Of a stretch of DNA of 6,087 nt, positions 1-5,996 are shown piece after piece (position 1 is the stretch's first letter; each line of letters starts with the position of its first letter). The DNA is from Elusimicrobiaceae bacterium. GTDB taxonomy: Bacteria > Elusimicrobiota > Elusimicrobia > Elusimicrobiales > Elusimicrobiaceae. The notes beneath the pieces are model-generated. The model had not been told where the DNA came from and did not search any database. It worked only from the letters and a program-made list of their open reading frames with translations. Location: assembly GCA_024405075.1 (NCBI GenBank), contig JAKSPG010000081.1, positions 1-6,087 of the forward strand, read 5' to 3'. The translations under genes and the position numbers were made by a program.

Positions 1-1455
1 CCCCTTAATCGTGTAGTCGGCCCGTAAGAAACCCCACAAGTGACCGAACAGCTTGCGCACAATCGCGCGCCAGGCGGAATTTTCACGGATATCAGCCAGC
101 AGTTGTTTGTCGGCGTCAAATACTTGCCACGAACGCCGCAGAGAGTAGCGTTTGCGGGTAACCGTCAGCACTTCTTTGGATCGGGCAAAATAAATTTGGT
201 AGCGTTCTTTAGTTAGGCCAAATCCTTTTTGTAAAATAATGGCGGCACGTTTGCCTTTGTTATCAAATAAGTTAATTTCTTTTAATACCAGTTGCGACCA
301 TATTACCCCGCAGAAGAACACCACAATCCCCAACGGAATCAGCAATGAACAAACCGCATAAATCGTATTGTATACAAACGCGGAAAGCGGCAACAAATGC
401 CCTATTTCGCTCACCGCCGTCAAAGCCAGTAGCACTCCGGTGCAAACCAGCAACACAAGCCCTAAAAACATGAATAAACTATCCCAACGGCTGGCCAGTG
501 CGGTAAGGACATTTCCCTGGTTATCTTTTGCACGGAAAATAAGCGAAGGCGTGCCGTACAATCGTTTGAAACGTATGGGATAGAGCGAGTTGGGGTTGAT
601 GGGCGGCCAGTCCGTTACTTTTTGGAAAAACGGCCGCACGGCCCAGGTACCCCAAAAAAGGCACACATAACAAATGGCTAGCCAGATCAGCACGTCAAAC
701 CCGTGCCCCAGTTGGCGGATATACGGCGGCATATGCGGCGAGATAAGCGTGTTGACGCGCAGTTTGCCGGCCACGTGTTTGATCCGTTTGAGTACAGCAA
801 GCACTTTGCGTCCAACTTGTTGCAAAGGATTGTGGCGTTTGACTGCCGTTTGAGACAGCGGAGTTTGTATTTGTTCGTCCGCCATGACTATCGGTACGTC
901 GCTGACAGTGAGTACATCCGGGATGGTTATTTCAGTCGGTTCTATCAACTCGGGGGTTGGTTCAACCACTGTGCGGGGGGAAATAAACGAAAAAATCAAA
1001 TCCGTTTCCGCATATGTTAAATTACGAGCCAAAATAGAATAAGATTTTCCGCTGATGAGAAAATATCCGGCGCCGAAATCGTTTTTGGGGGAATAAAAGC
1101 TGATGTAAAAAAACGGTTCGCCGGTGGAAAATTCAATCCGTTTAATTTCCTCTCCGGTATATGCGTTGCCGACGACTTGCATGTTTTTGCGTTTAATTTC
1201 GGCCAAGTCATTATTGATTTTATTTTCCAAACAGGTTTCGTTGCGGCAGTCGGATGTTTTGACGGTGATGCGGCTGTCGCCTTTGGAAATAGTCAGCACG
1301 CTGTCCTGCGGCGGGTTGGCAACGGTTTTCCAGCCCGCTGGCATATCCAGCGTAAAAGCGTTATCTTGTGAGGTAAAAGACGCGGCCACACCCCAACTTG
1401 CCGCCGATAAGGCCCCTGCTAACAAGACAGTTTTAATAACAGATGTACGCATCAT
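1..1455 (-). CDS. Signal-peptide-bearing multi-pass membrane protein, 3' end missing (hypothetical)
   Basis: An open frame of exactly 485 codons runs from ATG at 1455 (complement) to the left edge without a stop, so the C-terminus is missing. Residues 1-25 form a good Sec signal peptide (n-region with Arg and Lys, hydrophobic core, AxA-type end VAA before SFTSQD). Residues 26-160 form a soluble extracytoplasmic domain with the FTLDMPAGW opening seen in PsbP/DcrB-like folds (resemblance only) and two cysteines, C70 and C75. A Pro/Glu/Thr-rich linker (about 163-200) and a basic stretch follow. Hydrophobic segments lie at about 254-272, 327-348 and 361-389. The visible tail (about 395-485) is basic, with a pattern (RKRYSLRRSWQVFDADKQLL) loosely like LURP-one/tubby-like C-terminal domains; this is a weak inference. 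A second in-frame ATG follows directly at 1452. It is divergent from the downstream operon. I do not recognise the family; that it is a real gene is nearly certain. Confidence 0.85.
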   Translation of the reverse strand, partial: MMRTSVIKTVLLAGALSAASWGVAASFTSQDNAFTLDMPAGWKTVANPPQDSVLTISKGDSRITVKTSDCRNETCLENKINNDLAEIKRKNMQVVGNAYTGEEIKRIEFSTGEPFFYISFYSPKNDFGAGYFLISGKSYSILARNLTYAETDLIFSFISPRTVVEPTPELIEPTEITIPDVLTVSDVPIVMADEQIQTPLSQTAVKRHNPLQQVGRKVLAVLKRIKHVAGKLRVNTLISPHMPPYIRQLGHGFDVLIWLAICYVCLFWGTWAVRPFFQKVTDWPPINPNSLYPIRFKRLYGTPSLIFRAKDNQGNVLTALASRWDSLFMFLGLVLLVCTGVLLALTAVSEIGHLLPLSAFVYNTIYAVCSLLIPLGIVVFFCGVIWSQLVLKEINLFDNKGKRAAIILQKGFGLTKERYQIYFARSKEVLTVTRKRYSLRRSWQVFDADKQLLADIRENSAWRAIVRKLFGHLWGFLRADYTIKG

Positions 1456-1463
1456 ATTTTACC

Positions 1464-1469
1464 ATTATA
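1464..1469 (-). promoter_or_regulatory. Consensus -10 box (TATAAT) for the minus-strand membrane protein
   Basis: The complement reads TATAAT, a perfect sigma70-type -10 element, ending only 8 nt before the ATG at 1455. The matching -35 is poor: GTTCCA at 1487-1492 with 17-nt spacing, 3 of 6 matches. If this box is used, transcription would start at or next to the start codon, giving a leaderless mRNA. This agrees with the lack of any Shine-Dalgarno sequence in front of the gene. Confidence 0.5.
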
Positions 1470-1487
1470 GTAAATTATGAGGAATGT

Positions 1488-1497
1488 GGAACGTTCC
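1488..1497. promoter_or_regulatory. 10-bp perfect palindrome between divergent promoters (possible operator)
   Basis: GGAACGTTCC is a perfect palindrome. It lies over the expected -35 region of the minus-strand promoter and upstream of the plus-strand promoter, where a regulator could act on both. No flanking extension of the symmetry is seen, and a 10-bp palindrome can occur by chance, so an operator role is only a suggestion. Confidence 0.25.
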
Positions 1498-1521
1498 CCT
1501 TTTAATTACCGCGAATTTACG

Positions 1522-1551
1522 TTGTAGTGCCGTGCCAAAAATTGTTATCAT
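1522..1551 (+). promoter_or_regulatory. Promoter of the pepP-pepP-efp operon
   Basis: TTGTAG (1522-1527, 3 of 6 to consensus), an 18-nt spacer, then TATCAT (1546-1551, 5 of 6), preceded by TG at 1543-1544, which makes an extended -10. The expected start is near A1558, giving a leader of about 28 nt before the ATG at 1586. This promoter lies inside the longest possible upstream extension of the first gene's frame, which argues for the 1586 start. Confidence 0.55.
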
Positions 1552-1585
1552 ATATATACCTAATTTTATGTATAGAGGGAAAGAT

Positions 1586-2638
1586 ATGTCCGGCAGAAAG
1601 GTTTGTGTCAAATCCGTTTTGCAGTTACTACGTAAAAATAAGGCCGCGGGGCTGGTAGTTACTAACCCGGCTGACCAGTTTTATCTCATCGGTTTTTCGT
1701 TCTATCCCGGGGAAGCTGTGCTATTGGTGCACCCGAAAGGTGTAGTCGCTTTTGTGCGTAACTTGTATGTAGAGGCGTTAAACCGAACAGTGGCAGGGGT
1801 AGAGGTAATCGGTTGCGATGAGGATCGGTTGGGTGCCACGTTAAATTATGTAAAGAAACATAAGCTGGCGCACATTGGTTTTGATGCCGCTAAAGAAATG
1901 TACGCGGCGGGTAAACGCATGCGCCGGGCCGGCCTGACGGAATTACCCAGTTTGATTTCTTCCTTGCGCGAAACCAAGGGCGCGGACGAACTCAAAAAAA
2001 TGCGCGCGGCCAATCGGATTGCTTTTTTGGCGTATGAATACGTCCGTCCCCGTGTAAAAGCCGGAATGATGGAGTGCGAAGTGGCTTCGCTGCTGGAGCA
2101 GTTTATGCGCGGGCATGGAGCGTCGGCCTTGTCGTTTGACACGATTGTAGCGTTTGGAGATAACGCCGCCAACCCTCACCATAAAACCGGTACGCGCCGC
2201 CTGAAAAAGAATGAGGCGGTACTGATGGACTTTGGCTGTATTTACGAGGGGTATTGCTCCGATATTACCCGCTCGTGGTGGTATGGTAATAATGAACCCG
2301 CAGAATATACCCGCGTGTGGAAATTGGTGGATCAGGCGCGCCGAACCGGTATTAACGCTGTGCGCGTCGGTACCGCTACACGTCAAGTAGATGCGCTGGC
2401 CCGCGGCGTAATTACGCAGGCCGGGTACGGGACGTATTTTACACACCGCACCGGGCACGGGGTTGGAATAGAAATTCACGAGGAGCCTTGTAACAGTGCC
2501 GATTCTAAAGTGGTATTACGTATGGGAAATGTGGTCACTGTGGAGCCGGGGATTTATTTACCGGGGAAATTTGGCGTGCGGCTGGAAGACACCGTGGCTG
2601 TTACCCAAACAAAGGCCCATATATTAACCAAAAAATAA
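1586..2638 (+). CDS. M24B metallopeptidase, Xaa-Pro aminopeptidase/dipeptidase type (first of tandem pair)
   Basis: 350-residue cytoplasmic enzyme of the pita-bread family M24, subfamily B, expected to remove an N-terminal residue in front of proline using two divalent metal ions. The N-terminal creatinase-like domain covers about 1-145 and the catalytic domain about 150-345. All five metal ligands are visible: D215 (MDFG), D226 (SDITR), H291 (TGHGVG), E320 (VEPGIY) and E334 (RLED), plus H298 (IHEEP) and a PHH motif. The ATG at 1586 is chosen because GAGGGA (1575-1580) sits 5 nt upstream and the predicted promoter lies at 1522-1551. In-frame ATGs at 1484 and 1568 lack support. No signal peptide. 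It heads the operon and is followed after 2 nt by a paralogue. Aminopeptidase P versus prolidase cannot be settled by eye; the length fits the short YqhT/PepQ-like type. Confidence 0.93.
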   Translation: MSGRKVCVKSVLQLLRKNKAAGLVVTNPADQFYLIGFSFYPGEAVLLVHPKGVVAFVRNLYVEALNRTVAGVEVIGCDEDRLGATLNYVKKHKLAHIGFDAAKEMYAAGKRMRRAGLTELPSLISSLRETKGADELKKMRAANRIAFLAYEYVRPRVKAGMMECEVASLLEQFMRGHGASALSFDTIVAFGDNAANPHHKTGTRRLKKNEAVLMDFGCIYEGYCSDITRSWWYGNNEPAEYTRVWKLVDQARRTGINAVRVGTATRQVDALARGVITQAGYGTYFTHRTGHGVGIEIHEEPCNSADSKVVLRMGNVVTVEPGIYLPGKFGVRLEDTVAVTQTKAHILTKK

Positions 2639-2640
2639 TT

Positions 2641-3705
2641 ATGACAAAACAAGATTTATCTGCTAAACGCATGAGCGCGCTTCGCCGCAAACTTAAAGAG
2701 GACAAATGGGACGGATATATGACCGTCTCTCCGGTGGAGCAGCGTTACTTGTCCGGCATTGAGTTATCAGCCGGGGAAGCCGTCTTTCTCATTACGCCTA
2801 CGCAAGCGCACTGCATTACCAAACAGCTGATCGTAAGCAAAATGGCTCCGGCGCGTGCCTTCTTAAAAACATACGCCGTTCCTTTTGGTACCATGTTGGC
2901 GGGCGCGGTGGACAAGGCCACTCAACTTAAACTCAAACGGGTGGCATTTGACCCCAACTCGGTAGACTTGCCATCCGGCGAAATGCTAGACAAGGCCGGG
3001 TATACGCGCCAAGAAAATGTAGTGGGGCAGATGCGTATGGCCAAATACCCCGACGAACTAGCCAAACTGCGTAAAGCGTGCAAAATTGCCTGGGAAGCAT
3101 TTGCGGAAGTGCAACCCAAAATTAAAACAGGCATGAGCGAAGAAGACGTCCGTATTTTAATGGCAGTTGCCATGATTCGCCGCGGGGCGGACAGCATACC
3201 GTTTAACATCGTATGCTTTGGCGAAAACACAGCCGATGCGCACCACACGCCTTCCAAAACGCGTAAATTAAAAAAAGGCGAAGCGGTGCTCATGGACTTT
3301 GGCTGTTTTTACGAAGGATATACCTCCGACATGACCCGCAGTTGGTGGCACGGAACGCCCGCCCCAGCCGAGTATACCAGGATTTGGAATATCGTAGATA
3401 AAGCCCGCCGGGCCGGGATTAAAACCCTGCGTGCCGGAGTAACGGCCGGAGCTGTGGATAAAGCCGCGCGCGATGTAATCACGGCGGCCGGATACGGCAA
3501 AGAATTTATCCATACCACGGGCCACGGAATCGGCCTGGTGGTGCACGATGCACCAATTTTACGCTCGGGCTCTGCGGCCGTATTGCCGCAGAATGCCGTT
3601 GTAACGGTAGAGCCGGGTATTTACTTCACCGGGAAGTGGGGCATCCGGCTGGAAGACAGCTTTTTAGTAACTAAAACAGGTTCTAAAAAATTTACACAAA
3701 AATAA
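2641..3705 (+). CDS. M24B metallopeptidase, Xaa-Pro aminopeptidase/dipeptidase type (second of tandem pair)
   Basis: 354-residue paralogue of the preceding gene. The catalytic half is closely similar, with long shared blocks such as VLMDFGC.YEGY.SD.TRSWW and VEPGIY, while the N-terminal domain has diverged strongly. Metal ligands are intact: D219, D230, H295, E324 and E338. HDAP replaces HEEP after the active-site helix, and AHH replaces PHH. It should therefore be an active cytoplasmic peptidase acting before proline, perhaps with different substrate preference set by the N-terminal domain (inference). The ATG is 2 nt after the upstream stop and I see no Shine-Dalgarno sequence in the A/T-rich stretch before it, so translation is probably coupled to the first paralogue. 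The next gene, efp, follows after 31 nt. A local gene duplication is the simplest origin. Confidence 0.93.
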   Translation: MTKQDLSAKRMSALRRKLKEDKWDGYMTVSPVEQRYLSGIELSAGEAVFLITPTQAHCITKQLIVSKMAPARAFLKTYAVPFGTMLAGAVDKATQLKLKRVAFDPNSVDLPSGEMLDKAGYTRQENVVGQMRMAKYPDELAKLRKACKIAWEAFAEVQPKIKTGMSEEDVRILMAVAMIRRGADSIPFNIVCFGENTADAHHTPSKTRKLKKGEAVLMDFGCFYEGYTSDMTRSWWHGTPAPAEYTRIWNIVDKARRAGIKTLRAGVTAGAVDKAARDVITAAGYGKEFIHTTGHGIGLVVHDAPILRSGSAAVLPQNAVVTVEPGIYFTGKWGIRLEDSFLVTKTGSKKFTQK

Positions 3706-3708
3706 TTT

Positions 3709-3721
3709 CGGGCATCGCCCG
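3709..3721 (+). other. Small hairpin between the second peptidase and efp
   Basis: CGGGC and GCCCG form a 5-bp GC stem with a 3-nt ATC loop, ending 2 nt before the efp ribosome-binding site. There is no U-tract, so it is not an intrinsic terminator. It could act as an mRNA processing or stability element or limit read-in of ribosomes. It is short enough to be incidental. Confidence 0.3.
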
Positions 3722-3723
3722 TG

Positions 3724-3730
3724 AAAGGAG
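3724..3730 (+). promoter_or_regulatory. Strong ribosome-binding site of efp
   Basis: AAAGGAG lies 6 nt before the efp ATG at 3737. It is among the best Shine-Dalgarno sequences in the operon, and genes 2 and 4 of the operon have none visible. This fits a need for high, independent EF-P translation. Confidence 0.75.
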
Positions 3731-3736
3731 CAACTT

Positions 3737-4303
3737 ATGTTAAGCACAACCGAATTTAGAGAAGGCCTCATCTTTGAAGATGAAAACGGCCAACTGGTGG
3801 AAATTATTGAATTTCAACACCACCGCAAAAGCCAAGCCCGCGCCGTGGTACGCGTGAAATTGCGCAACATCAATACGGGTTCTGTCATTGAAACCTCGTA
3901 CCGCCCCGAAGATAAATTCAAAGAAGTAGAAGTGGAAAAACGTCCGTTTACGTATTTGTACACCTCGGGCGATATGGCTACTTTTATGAATGCGGAAACG
4001 TACGACCAAGTGGAAGTTCCCGTTACCAAACTGGGCGATTTAACCAAATACTTAAAAGATAACATGGACGCTACCGGCATTTATATCAATGATAAACTTT
4101 TTAACGTAGAATTGCCGATTAAAGTACCGCTTAAAATTGCGTCTACCGTGCCCGGCGTAAAAGGCGACACTGTGGCCAATACCACTAAAGAAGCCACGCT
4201 GGAAACGGGGGCCGTTATTAAAGTGCCGCTTTTCATTAACGAAGGCGATACCGTCCTCGTGGATACGCGCACCGGCAGCTATGTGGAACGCGTAGCCGCT
4301 TAA
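3737..4303 (+). CDS. efp: Translation elongation factor P
   Basis: 188 residues, the normal EF-P length, in three beta domains: KOW-like domain I (about 1-64), OB domain II (about 66-128) and OB domain III (about 130-186). EF-P binds the ribosome between P and E sites and stimulates peptide-bond formation at proline runs. Family marks include VRVKLRNINTG, the YRPEDKFKEV/EVEKRPFTYLY stretch, and the domain III signature KEATLETG followed by VPLFINEGD (151-171). The tip loop of domain I is unusual: residues 26-39 read FQHHRKSQARAVVR where many bacteria have QHVKPGKGGAFVR, so the normally modified lysine aligns with Q33 and PG is absent. K31 and R35 are nearby basic residues. The start is fixed by AAAGGAG 6 nt upstream. 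It follows two Xaa-Pro peptidase genes and is 2 nt from the next gene. Confidence 0.97.
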   Translation: MLSTTEFREGLIFEDENGQLVEIIEFQHHRKSQARAVVRVKLRNINTGSVIETSYRPEDKFKEVEVEKRPFTYLYTSGDMATFMNAETYDQVEVPVTKLGDLTKYLKDNMDATGIYINDKLFNVELPIKVPLKIASTVPGVKGDTVANTTKEATLETGAVIKVPLFINEGDTVLVDTRTGSYVERVAA

Positions 4304-4305
4304 GT

Positions 4306-4788
4306 ATGTTCTTTGATAAGCGCGCAGTACTTTCGGTTGTATTACTGGCAAGTACGGTTGGACTGCGCGCATTTGATTTGCAGTACGGTACACTGTTTAA
4401 GGTAAGCGGGATTACGTTATCCTCGGATGGCTTGCCGGTTTTGCCGCTGGCGCGGGGCAAGTATGCCAACGTGCGGGTGTTGGACAAAAATACGTTTGAG
4501 TTTTTACAAACCTGCGCGGCGTCTTGCAAGCAACAAGAAGCGGCTGGACAGACTGAAGTGATTTCCTTTCGGGCGGCTAAAACGCGCCCGGATATGTGGA
4601 TTGCGGACGTGGCGGTAGATAATCGCTGGTCGCTTACCTTTTTGGTATTTAAAAATAAGTCCGGCTTTAGTGTTGTAACCCCGTCGGATATAACCGTGCG
4701 GGACCGGATGTGGCTTTCGCATGTGGAACAGTTGTTGCAAGCCCGTGCGAAACAGGGCGTTGTGGAGGAGCAGCCTCATGCAATGTAG
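4306..4788 (+). CDS. Small secreted/periplasmic protein of unknown function
   Basis: 160 residues. Residues 1-22 form a Sec signal peptide (charged start, hydrophobic VLSVVLLASTVGL, cleavage likely after LRA), leaving a mature protein of about 138 residues starting FDLQYG. No lipobox cysteine. The mature part alternates hydrophobic and polar residues as in a beta-rich fold (for example VRVLDKNTFEFL, SLTFLVFKN, GFSVVTPSD) and has a close cysteine pair C70 and C74 that could form a disulphide. The C-terminal helix-like stretch is amphipathic. The ATG begins 2 nt after the efp stop with no visible Shine-Dalgarno, so translation is probably coupled to efp. Its last 11 bases overlap the start of the DUF192 gene. 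I do not recognise the family. It is supported as a gene by its operon position, signal peptide and overlap with the next gene. Confidence 0.8.
   Translation: MFFDKRAVLSVVLLASTVGLRAFDLQYGTLFKVSGITLSSDGLPVLPLARGKYANVRVLDKNTFEFLQTCAASCKQQEAAGQTEVISFRAAKTRPDMWIADVAVDNRWSLTFLVFKNKSGFSVVTPSDITVRDRMWLSHVEQLLQARAKQGVVEEQPHAM
4764..4770 (+). promoter_or_regulatory. Ribosome-binding site deciding the DUF192 start
   Basis: GGAGGAG lies 7 nt before the ATG at 4778, inside the end of the preceding gene. It selects this ATG over an in-frame ATG at 4721 that would add 19 residues with no family resemblance. Confidence 0.75.
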
Positions 4789-5152
4789 TGTTCGCCCGGG
4801 CGGGCAGTTAATTGCCAAGCGTGTGGAAATGGCAGATACGTTTTTCAAGCGGCTTATCGGACTGATGGGGCGTAAGAATTTGCCAGCCGGGGAAGGGTTG
4901 TTGCTGGCGCCTTGTGTGCAAATTCACACGTGTTTTATGCGCTTTGCCATAGATGCGGTATTTTGTGATAAGTCGGGCCGAGTGCTATATGTGAAGGAAA
5001 ATATGAAACCGTGGCGTTGGGGCCGGTTTGTGCGCGGCGGATATTACACCCTGGAACTGCCGGGTGGCAGCCTGGGCGGACGGGTGCGCGCCGGAGATGA
5101 AATTATTTTTGCAGACCATTTTAATCAATTAACTACAGGAGCAGAAAAATAA
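4778..5152 (+). CDS. DUF192 family protein
   Basis: 124 residues. The sequence follows the DUF192 pattern: RLIGLMGRKNLPAGEGLLL (25-43), then the core P-C-x-x-IHTCFMRFAID (45-59), VFCDKSGRVLYV (61-72), PWR (78-80), and LELPGGSLGGRVRAGDEI (92-109), where other members usually have LELPAG. The biochemical role of DUF192 is not established; members occur singly in bacteria and archaea, often with a signal peptide. This copy lacks a signal peptide at its N-terminus and so would be cytoplasmic as annotated. The start at 4778 is chosen from the strong GGAGGAG site. The gene overlaps its upstream neighbour by 11 bases and is followed after 2 nt by a predicted outer-membrane protein. Confidence 0.9.
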   Translation: MQCSVRPGGQLIAKRVEMADTFFKRLIGLMGRKNLPAGEGLLLAPCVQIHTCFMRFAIDAVFCDKSGRVLYVKENMKPWRWGRFVRGGYYTLELPGGSLGGRVRAGDEIIFADHFNQLTTGAEK

Positions 5153-5154
5153 AT

Positions 5155-5916
5155 ATGAAGAAAATAATTTTAGTGTTCATTTTTTGTGTGTGCGGCATTG
5201 GCCTGGCTGGGGCGCACGGCAATTGGGACCATTTTGGTGCTAACGTAACCTCCAACAATGTGCGGGCCTTTACCAAAGATTTAGGTGGCATGATTGGAGC
5301 CGGTACATACACTACGGGTCGTATTTTGGGTTGGGGTGGATTTCAAATCGGTCCGCGTGCCGGCATGCTTTTTAAAATGAGCCGCGGCCATGGTGCGACG
5401 CAAGCGGAGCGTGACCACACCGCTTTGGGTGAACGTAACGATGTGGGTAGCGTAGTCAGCCCGTGGTTGCAGGCGGATATTGGTATGCCTTTTCGCATTG
5501 ACGGGTTTATCCGCGCCAGCAGTTATCAGGGGTTGACGATTGCCGGGGGTGGGCTTCGCTGGGGGATTACGCGCCCGAGCGAAGTGCTGGGGTCCTTCCA
5601 GCCGATGTTAGTGGTGGCGGCGCATAGTGCATCGGCCAAAGATTTTTCCGCCTCGCACTACAACGCCAGTTTGGTGCTTTCCATGAAGTTCAAATATTTT
5701 GTTCCGTACATTGGCGGTGGGGTGGATTATACCACCGTTACAGTGGGGAACGGAGTAGCAAGTGCCGCGGTGCGCGGCGCGCGCGAATATGCCGCCACAG
5801 CGCGCGGGACGGTTGGGTTTAACTTTAAATTGCCTTCGTATATGGATTTGAGTTTGGCCGCTAACTACGCCCACTACGGTATGGGGGCGGAAGCGTCGCT
5901 GTCGCTACGTTTCTAA
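5155..5916 (+). CDS. Predicted outer-membrane beta-barrel protein (hypothetical)
   Basis: 253 residues. Residues 1-20 are a Sec signal peptide (MKK, hydrophobic core, cleavage after AGA). C11 and C13 lie in the hydrophobic core but do not form a proper lipobox. The mature part is rich in Gly, aromatic and alternating residues with stretches that read as beta-strands: TGRILGWGGFQIGPRAGM, SPWLQADIGMPFRIDGFIR, QGLTIAGGGLRWG, FVPYIGGGVDYTTVTV, and a last strand GMGAEASLSLRF. The C-terminal phenylalanine fits the BAM recognition signal of outer-membrane barrels. The size would allow about 8-10 strands. I do not recognise a family, and no function can be assigned. An AGGAG at 5137-5141 lies 13 nt before the ATG, a rather long spacing. 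It is the last gene of the operon, ending 22 nt before the terminator. Confidence 0.85.
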   Translation: MKKIILVFIFCVCGIGLAGAHGNWDHFGANVTSNNVRAFTKDLGGMIGAGTYTTGRILGWGGFQIGPRAGMLFKMSRGHGATQAERDHTALGERNDVGSVVSPWLQADIGMPFRIDGFIRASSYQGLTIAGGGLRWGITRPSEVLGSFQPMLVVAAHSASAKDFSASHYNASLVLSMKFKYFVPYIGGGVDYTTVTVGNGVASAAVRGAREYAATARGTVGFNFKLPSYMDLSLAANYAHYGMGAEASLSLRF

Positions 5917-5938
5917 AAATTGGGACATTTGTTTATTA

Positions 5939-5974
5939 GGTGCACAAAACAGTTTGTTTTGTGCACCGTTTTTT
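5939..5974 (+). terminator. Rho-independent terminator of the operon
   Basis: A perfect 13-bp inverted repeat (GGTGCACAAAACA at 5939-5951 and its complement at 5955-5967) with a 3-nt GTT loop, followed after one G by six Ts (5969-5974). It lies 22 nt after the stop of the beta-barrel gene and is the only clear intrinsic terminator in the window, supporting transcription of 1586-5916 as one unit. Confidence 0.92.
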
Positions 5975-5996
5975 CGTCGGTGAGATAAAAAGGGCT

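Noticed and set aside
368..1371. Several short plus-strand open frames in the first 1.5 kb.
   Set aside because: They are antisense to a continuous 485-codon minus-strand frame with a signal peptide and membrane segments.
1484..1585. A 34-residue N-terminal extension of the first peptidase from ATG 1484.
   Set aside because: It would overlap the predicted operon promoter, has no ribosome-binding site and no family resemblance; ATG 1586 has GAGGGA 5 nt upstream.
2641..3705. The idea that the second peptidase is a catalytically dead paralogue.
   Set aside because: All five metal ligands (D219, D230, H295, E324, E338) are intact.
3681..3708. An internal promoter for efp in the A/T-rich end of the second peptidase (AATAAT, TAATTT).
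   Set aside because: No -35 with reasonable match and spacing was found; A/T richness alone explains the -10-like hexamers.
4052..4393. Open frames on the minus strand opposite efp and the peptidases.
   Set aside because: They lie wholly antisense to well-supported genes, have no recognisable domains and no start signals, and follow from the codon bias of the real genes.
4721..4777. A 19-residue N-terminal extension of the DUF192 gene from ATG 4721.
   Set aside because: It is out-of-frame sequence of the previous gene with no family resemblance, while ATG 4778 has GGAGGAG 7 nt upstream.
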